The notes beneath the pieces are model-generated. The model was not told the origin of the DNA and made no database searches. It worked only from the letters and a program-made list of their open reading frames with translations. Shown piece by piece: positions 56,109 through 64,000 of a stretch of DNA of 64,000 nucleotides (the stretch's first letter is position 1; each line of letters opens with the position of its first letter). The position numbers and the translations under genes were made by a program. The stretch is from Streptococcus pacificus (GTDB taxonomy: Bacteria; Bacillota; Bacilli; Lactobacillales; Streptococcaceae), in assembly GCF_016481305.1 (NCBI RefSeq), contig NZ_JAENBO010000002.1, forward strand, positions 124,001-188,000. Direction: 5' to 3'.

Positions 56109-57533
56109 TTATTCGGTATCAAAAACAACCGATTTCAAGCGTGACATTGCTTCAATAGAGTAGCGGACACCTTGTGTTCCTGAACCAGAACTTTTTACAC
56201 CCATGAATGGGAAATTATCTGTTCCACGTTGTGTTTTGTTATTAATGTGAACAGTTCCTACCTCTAATTGCTCTGCAATTGCAAAGGCTTTAGGATAGTT
56301 CTTGGTGAAGATTGATGCTTGTAAACCATATTCAGAAGCATTTGATAATTTAATCGCTTCTTCCACAGATTTCACGCGGATAAATGGCATTACAGGTCCA
56401 AAAGGTTCCTCCCAAGCAAGTCTCATATCAGTTGTGACATTATCAAAAACGACCGGTGAAATAAGATTGTTTTCACGTTTAATGTCATTTAATGGTTTTG
56501 CACCTTTTTCAGTCGCATCATTAATAAGGCCTTCAACATAGTCTGCTGCTTTAGTATCAATAAGTGCTGTAATATCAGCATCTTCTTCTGGTTGACCAAC
56601 CTTCAAAGCATTGACTTTATCGCGAACGATAGCTGCTAATTCATCAGCAATACTGTCCATTACAAAGACACGCTTAACAGCTGTACAACGTTGACCAGAG
56701 TAGCTGTAACCACCAGCAACAATTTGTTTAGCTGCAAGTTCTAAATCAGCATCCTCTAAGACGATAGCTGAATCTTTACCTCCCATTTCCAAAAGAACTG
56801 GTCTTAATCCAGCTAATTTGGCAATGTTTTTACCAACTGGTGTTGAACCTGTAAAGCTGATAAAGTCAACAGCCTTATGTTCAACAATATAGTCCCCAAT
56901 TTCTGATCCTCGACCTGTAATTGTATTAAAGACGCCTGCAGGTAAACCAGCTTCAACAAAAGCTTTTGCTAAAAGCAAACCAGAAATAGAACCTTGTGTT
57001 GGTGGTTTGAAGGCAACAACATTTCCTGCAATCAAAGCCGGAGCAATCTTAGAGGCTGCCAAGTTAATTGGGTAGTTAAATGGTGAAATAGCTAGAACTA
57101 ATCCTTGAGGTTCACGTCTAACAACAGCCAATTTTTTCTTACTGGCTGCTTCAAAACTACCACCTTCTAAAACTTCTCCAGTCAAACGTAAACCTTCTTC
57201 GGCAGCAAAATCAATAATTTCTGCCGTACGAACCACTTCACCGATAGATGATTTAAGTCCTTTAGCAATTTCTTTTGATAAGATCTCACCAATTTCTTCT
57301 TTATCTCTCATCAAAATGTCTGCCGCTTTGTGAAGATAGGCTGCACGTTCAACATATGAAAGAGCACGCCATTTTGGAAAGGCCTCTTTGGCAGAAGCCA
57401 TAGCGTAGTCCACTTCTTCTTGGCTCATAGCAGGAACTGTTCCTAGTTCCTTACCTGTTGCCGGTTCAAAAATCTTAATTTCTTTTTCTGATGATTTCCA
57501 CTCACCATTAACATAATTTTGATATTGTGTCAT
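56109..57533 (-). CDS. gapN: NADP-dependent glyceraldehyde-3-phosphate dehydrogenase, non-phosphorylating
   Basis: This 474-residue aldehyde dehydrogenase has the catalytic Cys in YSYSGQRCTAVKRVFV, the general-base Glu in LLEMGGKDSAIVLED and the NADP-binding AFKPPTQGS. It matches streptococcal GapN, which oxidises glyceraldehyde-3-P directly to 3-phosphoglycerate and is the main NADPH source in streptococci lacking an oxidative pentose phosphate pathway. The start at 57533 follows AGGAGAAA. Confidence 0.95.
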   Translation of the reverse strand: MTQYQNYVNGEWKSSEKEIKIFEPATGKELGTVPAMSQEEVDYAMASAKEAFPKWRALSYVERAAYLHKAADILMRDKEEIGEILSKEIAKGLKSSIGEVVRTAEIIDFAAEEGLRLTGEVLEGGSFEAASKKKLAVVRREPQGLVLAISPFNYPINLAASKIAPALIAGNVVAFKPPTQGSISGLLLAKAFVEAGLPAGVFNTITGRGSEIGDYIVEHKAVDFISFTGSTPVGKNIAKLAGLRPVLLEMGGKDSAIVLEDADLELAAKQIVAGGYSYSGQRCTAVKRVFVMDSIADELAAIVRDKVNALKVGQPEEDADITALIDTKAADYVEGLINDATEKGAKPLNDIKRENNLISPVVFDNVTTDMRLAWEEPFGPVMPFIRVKSVEEAIKLSNASEYGLQASIFTKNYPKAFAIAEQLEVGTVHINNKTQRGTDNFPFMGVKSSGSGTQGVRYSIEAMSRLKSVVFDTE

Positions 57534-57605
57534 ATTTTCTCCTATAGGTATCATCATTTATTTTAAAAATGTGTTCTTTTTTATTTCCTATTTTAACATA
57601 CCTTT

Positions 57606-58925
57606 TTAAAAATTAAAAAGGTCATTTAAATTTTCAGCCATTGTTGGATGAGTAAAAATTTGTTTTTGGAAGTAGGTGTAAGGGATCTGATTATCCATTG
57701 CTATGGTAATCAAATTAATAATTTCATGTGCCTCAGCACCATAGATTGTTGCCCCTAGAATTTCCTTTGTCTCTTCATGAACAACAACCTTAAAGACTCC
57801 TCTTAAATCGTTATTGACATGAGCTCTTGGCATTTGAGCAACTTTCAGACTATTAACCTTATAAGGTAAGCCTTGTTCTTTTGCCATTTTTTCATCCAGA
57901 CCAACACGCGCTAATGGGGGATTGGTAAAGGTTGTATTGGGAACATTTGAACGATGAGTAAGCGAGTAGCTTTTATCACCCATCAAATAATCATAAACAA
58001 TACGAAAATCATCTAAGGAAACATAAGTAAATTGCGGTCCACCATTGACATCACCAACTGCAAAAACATCAGAAACTGTTGTTTGTCGATACTCATCAAC
58101 GACAATAGCGCCATTAGCTGTCGTTTTAATATCAGTATTTTCAAGCCCCAAGTCTTTTGTATTGGGTATTCTTCCCGTTGCATACATGACAACATCAAAG
58201 GCAAAATCTCCCTTGTCTGTCACAATCACTGTCTTATCGTTATCATTTTTTACTCTTGTGATTGTTGAAGATAATTGAAAGGAAATGCCATCTTCTTCCA
58301 TGTATTCTTGAGCCATCTGAGAAATAAGCTCTTCTTCACGGCTAAAAATACGATCTTGAGGATCAAAAATAGTGACTTTTGTCCCCAGTTGAGTATATAA
58401 ATTAGCAAACTCCAAACCAATATTACCACCACCAATAATGCCTAAGGTTTTGGGTTGTGTGGTGAGCGTTTGCATTTGGGTTGAATCATAAACATTTTTG
58501 CTTTCTAATAAACCTGGTATCGGTAAAACATTTGAGACAACCCCTGTGTTAATCACAATGTTCTTAGCTGTTAGCTGTTTGGTATCCCCCTGACTACTAA
58601 TTTCAACCACTTTATTGGAGATAAAACGAGCCTTAGCTGTATAAACATCTACCGTTTGCGCTTTTGCTAGCATGTCATAATTCTTTTGACGTAGTCGCTT
58701 AGTAACCGCCTCTTTTTCTGACATAACAGCTTTAAAGTCATGTCCCGTTTCTACGCTATGTAACATTGTTTTGGTTGGGATACAGCCAATATTAATACAA
58801 GTCCCTCCGTACATCAAAGGGTCTTGTTCGACCATGGCAACGGACTTGCCTTTTGCAGCCATTTTAGCAGCAAGTGTTTTCCCGCCTTTCCCAAAGCCTA
58901 TGACTAGTAGATCATATTCTTTCAT
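57606..58925 (-). CDS. FAD-dependent pyridine nucleotide-disulfide oxidoreductase
   Basis: The protein has 439 residues and an N-terminal FAD motif (VIGFGKGGKTLAAKMA), redox-active Cys pair GGTCINIGCIPTKTM, NAD motif (IGIIGGGNIGLEFANLY) and a C-terminal dimerisation domain (IFTHPTMAENLNDLF). It belongs to the RclA/mercuric-reductase-like group. RclA-type enzymes protect against hypochlorite or metals; this role is a family-based guess. GGAGGG supports the ATG. An 18-base palindrome lies just upstream. Confidence 0.9.
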   Translation of the reverse strand: MKEYDLLVIGFGKGGKTLAAKMAAKGKSVAMVEQDPLMYGGTCINIGCIPTKTMLHSVETGHDFKAVMSEKEAVTKRLRQKNYDMLAKAQTVDVYTAKARFISNKVVEISSQGDTKQLTAKNIVINTGVVSNVLPIPGLLESKNVYDSTQMQTLTTQPKTLGIIGGGNIGLEFANLYTQLGTKVTIFDPQDRIFSREEELISQMAQEYMEEDGISFQLSSTITRVKNDNDKTVIVTDKGDFAFDVVMYATGRIPNTKDLGLENTDIKTTANGAIVVDEYRQTTVSDVFAVGDVNGGPQFTYVSLDDFRIVYDYLMGDKSYSLTHRSNVPNTTFTNPPLARVGLDEKMAKEQGLPYKVNSLKVAQMPRAHVNNDLRGVFKVVVHEETKEILGATIYGAEAHEIINLITIAMDNQIPYTYFQKQIFTHPTMAENLNDLFNF

Positions 58926-58945
58926 ATCACCCTCCTTTTCACAAT

Positions 58946-58963
58946 AAAACAGTTAACTGTTTT
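58946..58963. promoter_or_regulatory. Perfect 18-base palindrome upstream of the oxidoreductase
   Basis: AAAACAGTTAACTGTTTT lies 20 bases before the oxidoreductase start, in its mRNA leader or promoter. It is a candidate operator for an unidentified dimeric regulator. Confidence 0.5.
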
Positions 58964-59160
58964 ATAAAAAAAGTTATCTCTTTTACGCCATATAATATAC
59001 CAAAAAAGATAACAATTTGCACAGATAAAAATCAGTTGCTTTTTTTAAAATTAGAAGTGATTATCACTAGAAACTATTTTAAAAGTATCTTTATTTTTTT
59101 CTGTGCCTCTATTGTATACCCTTTTTCTTAAAATAGGGTTAATAATGCTTACGCCTATTA

Positions 59161-59195
59161 AAAAGAGGCTAGAATCAACCTTTCTAGCCTCTCTT
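59161..59195 (-). terminator. Terminator of the M26 protease gene
   Basis: GAGGCTAGAA (59165-59174) pairs with TTCTAGCCTC (59182-59191), followed on the minus strand by T residues. Confidence 0.8.
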
Positions 59196-59318
59196 AAGAA
59201 ATTTTATCTGCCTGTAAATCCTTGAGTGAATAATGATGTCTGGCCAAATCAGTTTTTCACAGTTCTACTCTATTAAGTAAGAAGAACAACATAACAATCG
59301 ATTATCTCCATTTTTTCA

Positions 59319-62300
59319 TTAGTCATTAAAGATAGAAGTTCTAAAATCATCTGTTAAGTCATTGTAAGCTTTCATGATGGCAGCTTTTAATTTTTCTCTA
59401 GCAAAACCATATTGTCCTACTTTTAGTTTAGCTAAATCTTCATCAATCGCTTTTGTCATTAAGGCTTTCAATGTGTCATAAGAGTTGATGGTATAAGATT
59501 GATTGTCAACCATGATTGTAATTGGCTTAATCTTGTCTTTCTTAGCCATTCGTTGCATAAACATCTGAATTCTAAAATCTTCATAGTTTTCATACTGACC
59601 ATTAAAGATTTTCTTGAAGATAAAGCTATCTGACAATGGTTGTTGCTGTGCTTCGGCTTCTTGTTTTAGTTGATTACTTGCATAAGGAATGAAGCCTTCA
59701 TCCCAACCCAAAGCTGCTAATAGTTCAAAAGCAGTTCTTCTAAACATCAAGCCACCACTAGTTCCAGAATCATTTTCATAAGCTGCATAAATAGGATAGT
59801 AAAGTGGTATGAAATAATAATTATTATGATTATCACGAAGGTAGTCTTTTTTCAACAAAGTACCACTCTGACTAACGAGTTTTTGACGAACCAAATCAGA
59901 AATTGAAATCAAGGTCATTTGTTCCCATTCTTGTGTGGTAATCTCTCTAATCACATCTTTACCATGAGTTGCACCAGCTTTAGTATCCGTATCTTTTACT
60001 AATTCTATCTTATTAAAGAAGAATTTTTGATCGGCCTTATCTTTTTTAAGAATAATATCTGCCTCAATACCATCTAAGAGGTACGTCACATCAAAAACGC
60101 CACTAAGGTAGTCTTTAAAATCGTTTTTCGTTTGGAAACGAGAGATACGATCATTGTGGGCACCATGTTCCAAATCATACATGAAGTTAAAGCCATAGTA
60201 ATAACTATTTGGACTGGTTACCGATTCAAATAAGCCAAGAGCATAGGACTCTGCTTCTTGTCCATCACGGTAACCATAACCATTTAACACACCATCTTCA
60301 TCATAAGCATGTGTCATCTCATGACTATAAGTTGACCCACCTTCATGTCCTAAGATATCAACACCATCAAAGTAAATGCGATTTAAGGATTTATTGGCAT
60401 AGCCAGAATCCTTGTTAGGTGATTGTGGGTAATACCTACCGATTGGACCAAAGAAATCGTCAATGGATGTATCAATGTCACCATAAGGTTCTGCCCAGCG
60501 TCGTTTCTCATTGAACAGAGGCGCTATTTTGCCATTAACTGGATCTTTAATATAGTACCCGGCAAATAATTCTGTCAATTTATCCGCATAAACCTTTTGA
60601 CTGGTTGGTGAAACCACCCTCATAAATAAATCAACAAAGTCTTGCCATCTTCTTGCCTTATCATTAATCAACTGATGCACACGTTCTAGCTCTTCTTGAT
60701 AACGTGCTTTATCAGTTTCTTTAATACTCATATCAATGTCACGACCATAACCACCCAAAATTAATGAAGATAAGGTCGTCACCGCATAAACATTGTCTTC
60801 TTTTAATGCTAACAGAGGAAGGATATAGCTTCTATAGGATTCTTTTATTTGAAGTCGGTCATAAATAGCCACACTTTTCTCAGGTAAAACTCGCGAAGCT
60901 TCTTCATGAATATAAGCTTTTGTCGCCGATTTAAACCAGTCATTTGCTGTCATTTCAGGAGCAAAAATCATTCTATTATGGTCTAAGAATGATAAAAGAG
61001 ATGGTTTATCAATCACTTGCAAGGTGTTTTCATAAAAGGCTTCATTTTTATATAGCAAGAGATTATCATAGCCCATAGAACCAATGGTGACTAACCAATC
61101 TAAAGTTTCAATTGGTTTTCCGTAAAAGGATGGTTTGTATAACACTATATCTTTAATGTTATACTCACCAAACTGAATATTATAAAGTCTATTTAAATAA
61201 GCTAAACCAAGAAGTAATTTCTCTTTATTGTCTGAGACATATTGCACCAAATACTCTTTTGTTCCCGAATAATCTGCTTCCATCAAACTGGTTGACAGAA
61301 GTTTTGCAACAATTTCAGGTAACTCAGCTTTAATTTGGGCAAAAGAATCAGCAAGATACAAGGCTTTAACCTCTTGATTATCCGATAATCCTAGTACCTT
61401 TCTAACATTACTATCTGTCAGATTAACCGATGATAATAGCGTTACTAACTGATCACGAAGGCTATTATCGGTTGCCATGAAATGATCTGGTGTATAAAGT
61501 AGGTTGTTTAATAAGCTAAATTCAGTTACTTTTGTATCAGCAAATTCGCCTAGAGAAGTTAGCGTAAAGACGTCTTTACTATTGTCTTCATAAAGAACAA
61601 ATAATTGATTGACAGAGGCAAGGTTTTGAAGGTTAGTAGCAAACTGATTATCCGTCATCGGTGTTACAGACACAATTCGTTTACTGTATAAATGGCTATT
61701 CGTATCAATTAAATTACCATATTTAATAATCGTGTGTCTATCGTATAAAGGAAGTAATTTTTTCGTGTTATAGTAGGCGATTTCTCTATCTGCTTGGTAG
61801 TGTTTTAATTGGCTATCTTGATAATCATTTGAGGATAGTGTTTGTTCTGAATCAAGAGCACCTATCTCTTTTAACCTGTCGTTAAATTGTTCTTGAGTAA
61901 TAGTGCCATTTTGCCCATCACCCACGCGTTTATTATTTGAACCGGTAATACCACTTCCTAACATCTCTAAAGACATATTGCTAGTATTATTATCAATTTG
62001 AGTCACGCCAAAGTTGAAAGCAAGTAGAGCTGCTTTTTTAGACTGATTACCTGTTTTAATCTCACCAGCAACAACGTTATTAGTGAGACGAGAAGTAGCA
62101 AAATATGAATTTGCTCTTGCCACCAGGCCAGCAAGATTGTTATTAGCACGATCTCTTGCTGTAATCGACAAATTAACATAGGAAGAATCAACCGTAGAGC
62201 CAGCAAGTGTTGCGACCAAGCCACCTATCTGATGGGTGTTAGAGTTGTTTGGGTCATAAGTCAATTGCCCATCAACAAAAACATGGTTAATATTAGCATT

Positions 62301-64000
62301 GTTTGCCCACAAGGCTAAACTAGCCGTGTCTGCCTGTGAAGTGATATTAACTTCTTTTAATGAAAGGTTTTCAACTCTAGCACCTTCCAAGCGATTAAAT
62401 AGTGGTTTTTCCAAACGGTAGATACCATAGTGTTTCCCATCCACGCTTGATAAACTTCCTGTGAAATTACCAGTAACATAGGTTGCTTTATCTGTTGGTG
62501 TAGCATATAAATCACTACCAATTCTAAACTGACCTGATGGTTGACTTTCCATAGCTTTTATCAATTGATTAAAATCAGTGTAAATACCATTCCCTGTTGT
62601 TATCTTATCTATTTTAATTCGATAACCTTCGGCAACACTGGTATTATCTGGCGCAAAAGTCACCAAATGAGAATGGTTGAGCTCTGCTTCAATCTGATCA
62701 CCAACTTCTCTGAAGGTTGCTACAGGTAGCAAAGCAGTATCATGGTCAGTCGTCAATTTAACCAAGTAAGACTCAGGAGATAGAGGAACGTCTTCTAATC
62801 CTGTCACGCGTTTGAGATGATGATTTTCATCCAGTTGGTATAATTCTGTCTTGGTTACAGAACGATATTCAATTTTCTTAGGAATAAACTCAACGTCTTG
62901 TTTTTTCTCTAATACTTCCTCAACATCCCCATCACCGATATCGTAGATTACTGTTGTTTCTATCTGATAAGTGATATAAGGACTTAAATCAGACAATTGA
63001 AGCGTTAGATTTGTTAAATCAGATGTTATTTCTTTAATCACTTGACCATCTTTCATAATAGCCAGCTTGATTTGCTTAAATGTTTGATCTGAATCTTGTT
63101 TACTATAGGTAATAGCAACGGTTTGGTCATTATCATTAGCAACCACCTGAGCAACAGTAACAATTGGTTTTTCTTTCGTCGGTTGTTCAATTGTTTTTCT
63201 TGCAATCTCTTCTCTTTGAGGAGTGATTTCTCCCGTTTCTTCATTAACAAGATAGCTCGTACGATAAGTCACTTGGTATTGGACTTTATTATCAACAATC
63301 GTCTCTGTTTCTTCTACTGGTTTAGTGCCCAGTTGAATCACTTGATTGACAGGAGGATTTGTTTGAGTCTGTTGACTCAAGACAGCGCCTTTTTCACCAT
63401 TTTCTTCAACATAAGTCGTCGTTATTGTCGTAGAACCCGCAACACCTCGTGTTAAAATCTCTGATTGGCCATACTCTAAAGCAGGATTCCCAACATAGCG
63501 TGTGACAAAAGGTAGCGCTTCATTAGTTACTTCAACAAGAGTCTTAGCCTCTTCCAAACTAACTTTTGGAGCATCCTTGGGGACCTCAAAAGTTATCGCA
63601 GGATCTTCAACTACTGGAGCTGTATCTGGATGTGATTCTTCGATAACTCCCTCTTCTAGACTAACTGTTGGAGCATCATTGGGTATCTCAAAAGTGATTA
63701 CAGGATCCTCTACAACTGGAGCTGTATCTGGATGTGATTCTTCGATAACTCCCTCTTCTAGACTAACTGTTGGAGCATCCTTGGGTATCTCAAAAGTGAT
63801 TACAGGATCCTCTACAACTGGAGCTGTATCTGGATGTGATTCTTCGATACTTACCTCTTCCAAACTAACTGTCGGAGCATCTTTGGGGACCTCAAAAGTT
63901 ATCGCAGGATCTTCGACAACTGGAGCTGTATCTGGATGAGAAACATCTCTTTTTTGATCATTTTCTTTTGACGATTCTTTTGTTACCTCTTGATTTACCT
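59319..64000 (-). CDS. M26-family zinc metalloprotease (IgA1 protease/Zmp type), N-terminus beyond window
   Basis: The frame is open to the window edge, so about 1560 C-terminal residues are seen. From the N side: a charged linker, four 34-residue repeats, a G5 domain (ALEYGQSEILTRGVAGSTTI), beta-rich linkers, a right-handed helix-like region, and the M26 catalytic domain with zinc motif HEMTH (60309-60323) and the third ligand in GQEAESYAL. The C-terminus lacks LPXTG; this family carries its anchor near the N-terminus, here outside the window. IgA1, mucins and PSGL-1 are known substrates of relatives; this one is unassigned. Confidence 0.9.
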   Translation of the reverse strand, partial: VNQEVTKESSKENDQKRDVSHPDTAPVVEDPAITFEVPKDAPTVSLEEVSIEESHPDTAPVVEDPVITFEIPKDAPTVSLEEGVIEESHPDTAPVVEDPVITFEIPNDAPTVSLEEGVIEESHPDTAPVVEDPAITFEVPKDAPKVSLEEAKTLVEVTNEALPFVTRYVGNPALEYGQSEILTRGVAGSTTITTTYVEENGEKGAVLSQQTQTNPPVNQVIQLGTKPVEETETIVDNKVQYQVTYRTSYLVNEETGEITPQREEIARKTIEQPTKEKPIVTVAQVVANDNDQTVAITYSKQDSDQTFKQIKLAIMKDGQVIKEITSDLTNLTLQLSDLSPYITYQIETTVIYDIGDGDVEEVLEKKQDVEFIPKKIEYRSVTKTELYQLDENHHLKRVTGLEDVPLSPESYLVKLTTDHDTALLPVATFREVGDQIEAELNHSHLVTFAPDNTSVAEGYRIKIDKITTGNGIYTDFNQLIKAMESQPSGQFRIGSDLYATPTDKATYVTGNFTGSLSSVDGKHYGIYRLEKPLFNRLEGARVENLSLKEVNITSQADTASLALWANNANINHVFVDGQLTYDPNNSNTHQIGGLVATLAGSTVDSSYVNLSITARDRANNNLAGLVARANSYFATSRLTNNVVAGEIKTGNQSKKAALLAFNFGVTQIDNNTSNMSLEMLGSGITGSNNKRVGDGQNGTITQEQFNDRLKEIGALDSEQTLSSNDYQDSQLKHYQADREIAYYNTKKLLPLYDRHTIIKYGNLIDTNSHLYSKRIVSVTPMTDNQFATNLQNLASVNQLFVLYEDNSKDVFTLTSLGEFADTKVTEFSLLNNLLYTPDHFMATDNSLRDQLVTLLSSVNLTDSNVRKVLGLSDNQEVKALYLADSFAQIKAELPEIVAKLLSTSLMEADYSGTKEYLVQYVSDNKEKLLLGLAYLNRLYNIQFGEYNIKDIVLYKPSFYGKPIETLDWLVTIGSMGYDNLLLYKNEAFYENTLQVIDKPSLLSFLDHNRMIFAPEMTANDWFKSATKAYIHEEASRVLPEKSVAIYDRLQIKESYRSYILPLLALKEDNVYAVTTLSSLILGGYGRDIDMSIKETDKARYQEELERVHQLINDKARRWQDFVDLFMRVVSPTSQKVYADKLTELFAGYYIKDPVNGKIAPLFNEKRRWAEPYGDIDTSIDDFFGPIGRYYPQSPNKDSGYANKSLNRIYFDGVDILGHEGGSTYSHEMTHAYDEDGVLNGYGYRDGQEAESYALGLFESVTSPNSYYYGFNFMYDLEHGAHNDRISRFQTKNDFKDYLSGVFDVTYLLDGIEADIILKKDKADQKFFFNKIELVKDTDTKAGATHGKDVIREITTQEWEQMTLISISDLVRQKLVSQSGTLLKKDYLRDNHNNYYFIPLYYPIYAAYENDSGTSGGLMFRRTAFELLAALGWDEGFIPYASNQLKQEAEAQQQPLSDSFIFKKIFNGQYENYEDFRIQMFMQRMAKKDKIKPITIMVDNQSYTINSYDTLKALMTKAIDEDLAKLKVGQYGFAREKLKAAIMKAYNDLTDDFRTSIFND
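63538..63945 (-). repeat. Four tandem 102-bp repeats in the M26 protease
   Basis: Four units with a period of exactly 102 bp encode 34 residues each, around ESHPDTAPVVEDP and ITFEIPKDAPTVSLEE. The marker GCTGTATCTGGATG recurs at 63619, 63721, 63823 and 63925 on the plus strand. The inner units are almost identical; the outer ones differ (AITFEV for VITFEI). Confidence 0.9.

Larger units (their letters stand above)
58926..59318. other. Intergenic region with palindrome and terminator
   Basis: This 393-base noncoding, AT-rich gap holds the 18-base palindrome at 58946-58963 and the M26 terminator at 59161-59195. I see no gene or RNA. Confidence 0.6.

Noticed and set aside
63502..63939. 145-codon antisense frame in the M26 repeat region
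   Set aside because: It is kept open by the 102-bp repeat; the minus-strand frame has G5 and protease domains and continues to the window edge.
1..64000. tRNA, rRNA, tmRNA or RNase P RNA genes
   Set aside because: All intergenic gaps are short and AT-rich, and none contains a recognisable RNA gene.

Overview
The window is low-GC Firmicute chromosome, and everything in it points to Streptococcus, probably the pyogenic/beta-haemolytic side of the genus. The markers are an Lmb/AdcAII-type zinc lipoprotein followed by a histidine-triad (Pht/Htp) protein, a C5a-peptidase-like subtilase with a YSIRK-like signal and LPKTG anchor, an M26 (IgA1-protease/Zmp) metalloprotease, non-phosphorylating GapN, and the rnpA-yidC-jag block. 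The species cannot be named from sequence alone. No rRNA, tRNA, insertion sequence, prophage or CRISPR array was seen.

Layout. 1-4.1 kb: end of a DUF2207 membrane protein and a polar amino-acid ABC importer (fused binding protein/permease plus ATPase). 4.2-7.4 kb: an SPFH protein and the rnpA-yidC-khpB(jag) operon. 7.6-8.4 kb: a small membrane protein divergent from a MerR regulator. 8.4-12.4 kb: gltX, then dut-radA-carbonic anhydrase. 12.5-17.2 kb: a heterodimeric ABC exporter and a YeiH-type membrane protein. 17.4-20.7 kb: gpsA-galU, and 5-FCL-rhomboid on the other strand. 20.7-25.6 kb: a complete pyrK-D-F-E-B-I operon, including the ATCase regulatory subunit, behind a leader that looks like a pyrimidine attenuator. 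25.7-36.7 kb: a lipoprotein, a 2058-residue wall-anchored protease with 17 exact-length repeats, pgi, and a second LPXTG protein. 36.9-39.1 kb: PadR-DUF2812-S41 peptidase. 39.2-43.6 kb: amidase, an amino-acid binding protein and permease without their own ATPase, a small protein and an alpha/beta hydrolase. 43.7-47.8 kb: zinc-uptake pair lmb-pht behind an AdcR-type operator. 47.8-53.2 kb: an orphan ascorbate-family PTS operon with transaldolase and a CBM9-like lipoprotein. 53.3-59 kb: cupin, methyltransferase, beta-helix-like protein, gapN and a flavin disulfide oxidoreductase. 59.3-64 kb: M26 protease, running off the window.

The most interesting features are regulatory. The pyr leader encodes a 61-codon U-rich peptide that runs into an intrinsic terminator. 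This resembles the enterobacterial pyrBI attenuator and sits in front of an operon that also carries pyrI. A MerR-type promoter with a 19-bp spacer and internal dyad controls an unknown 105-residue membrane protein. PadR and AdcR operators sit on consensus promoters. The three large surface proteins share an AP-centred proline-rich spacer motif.
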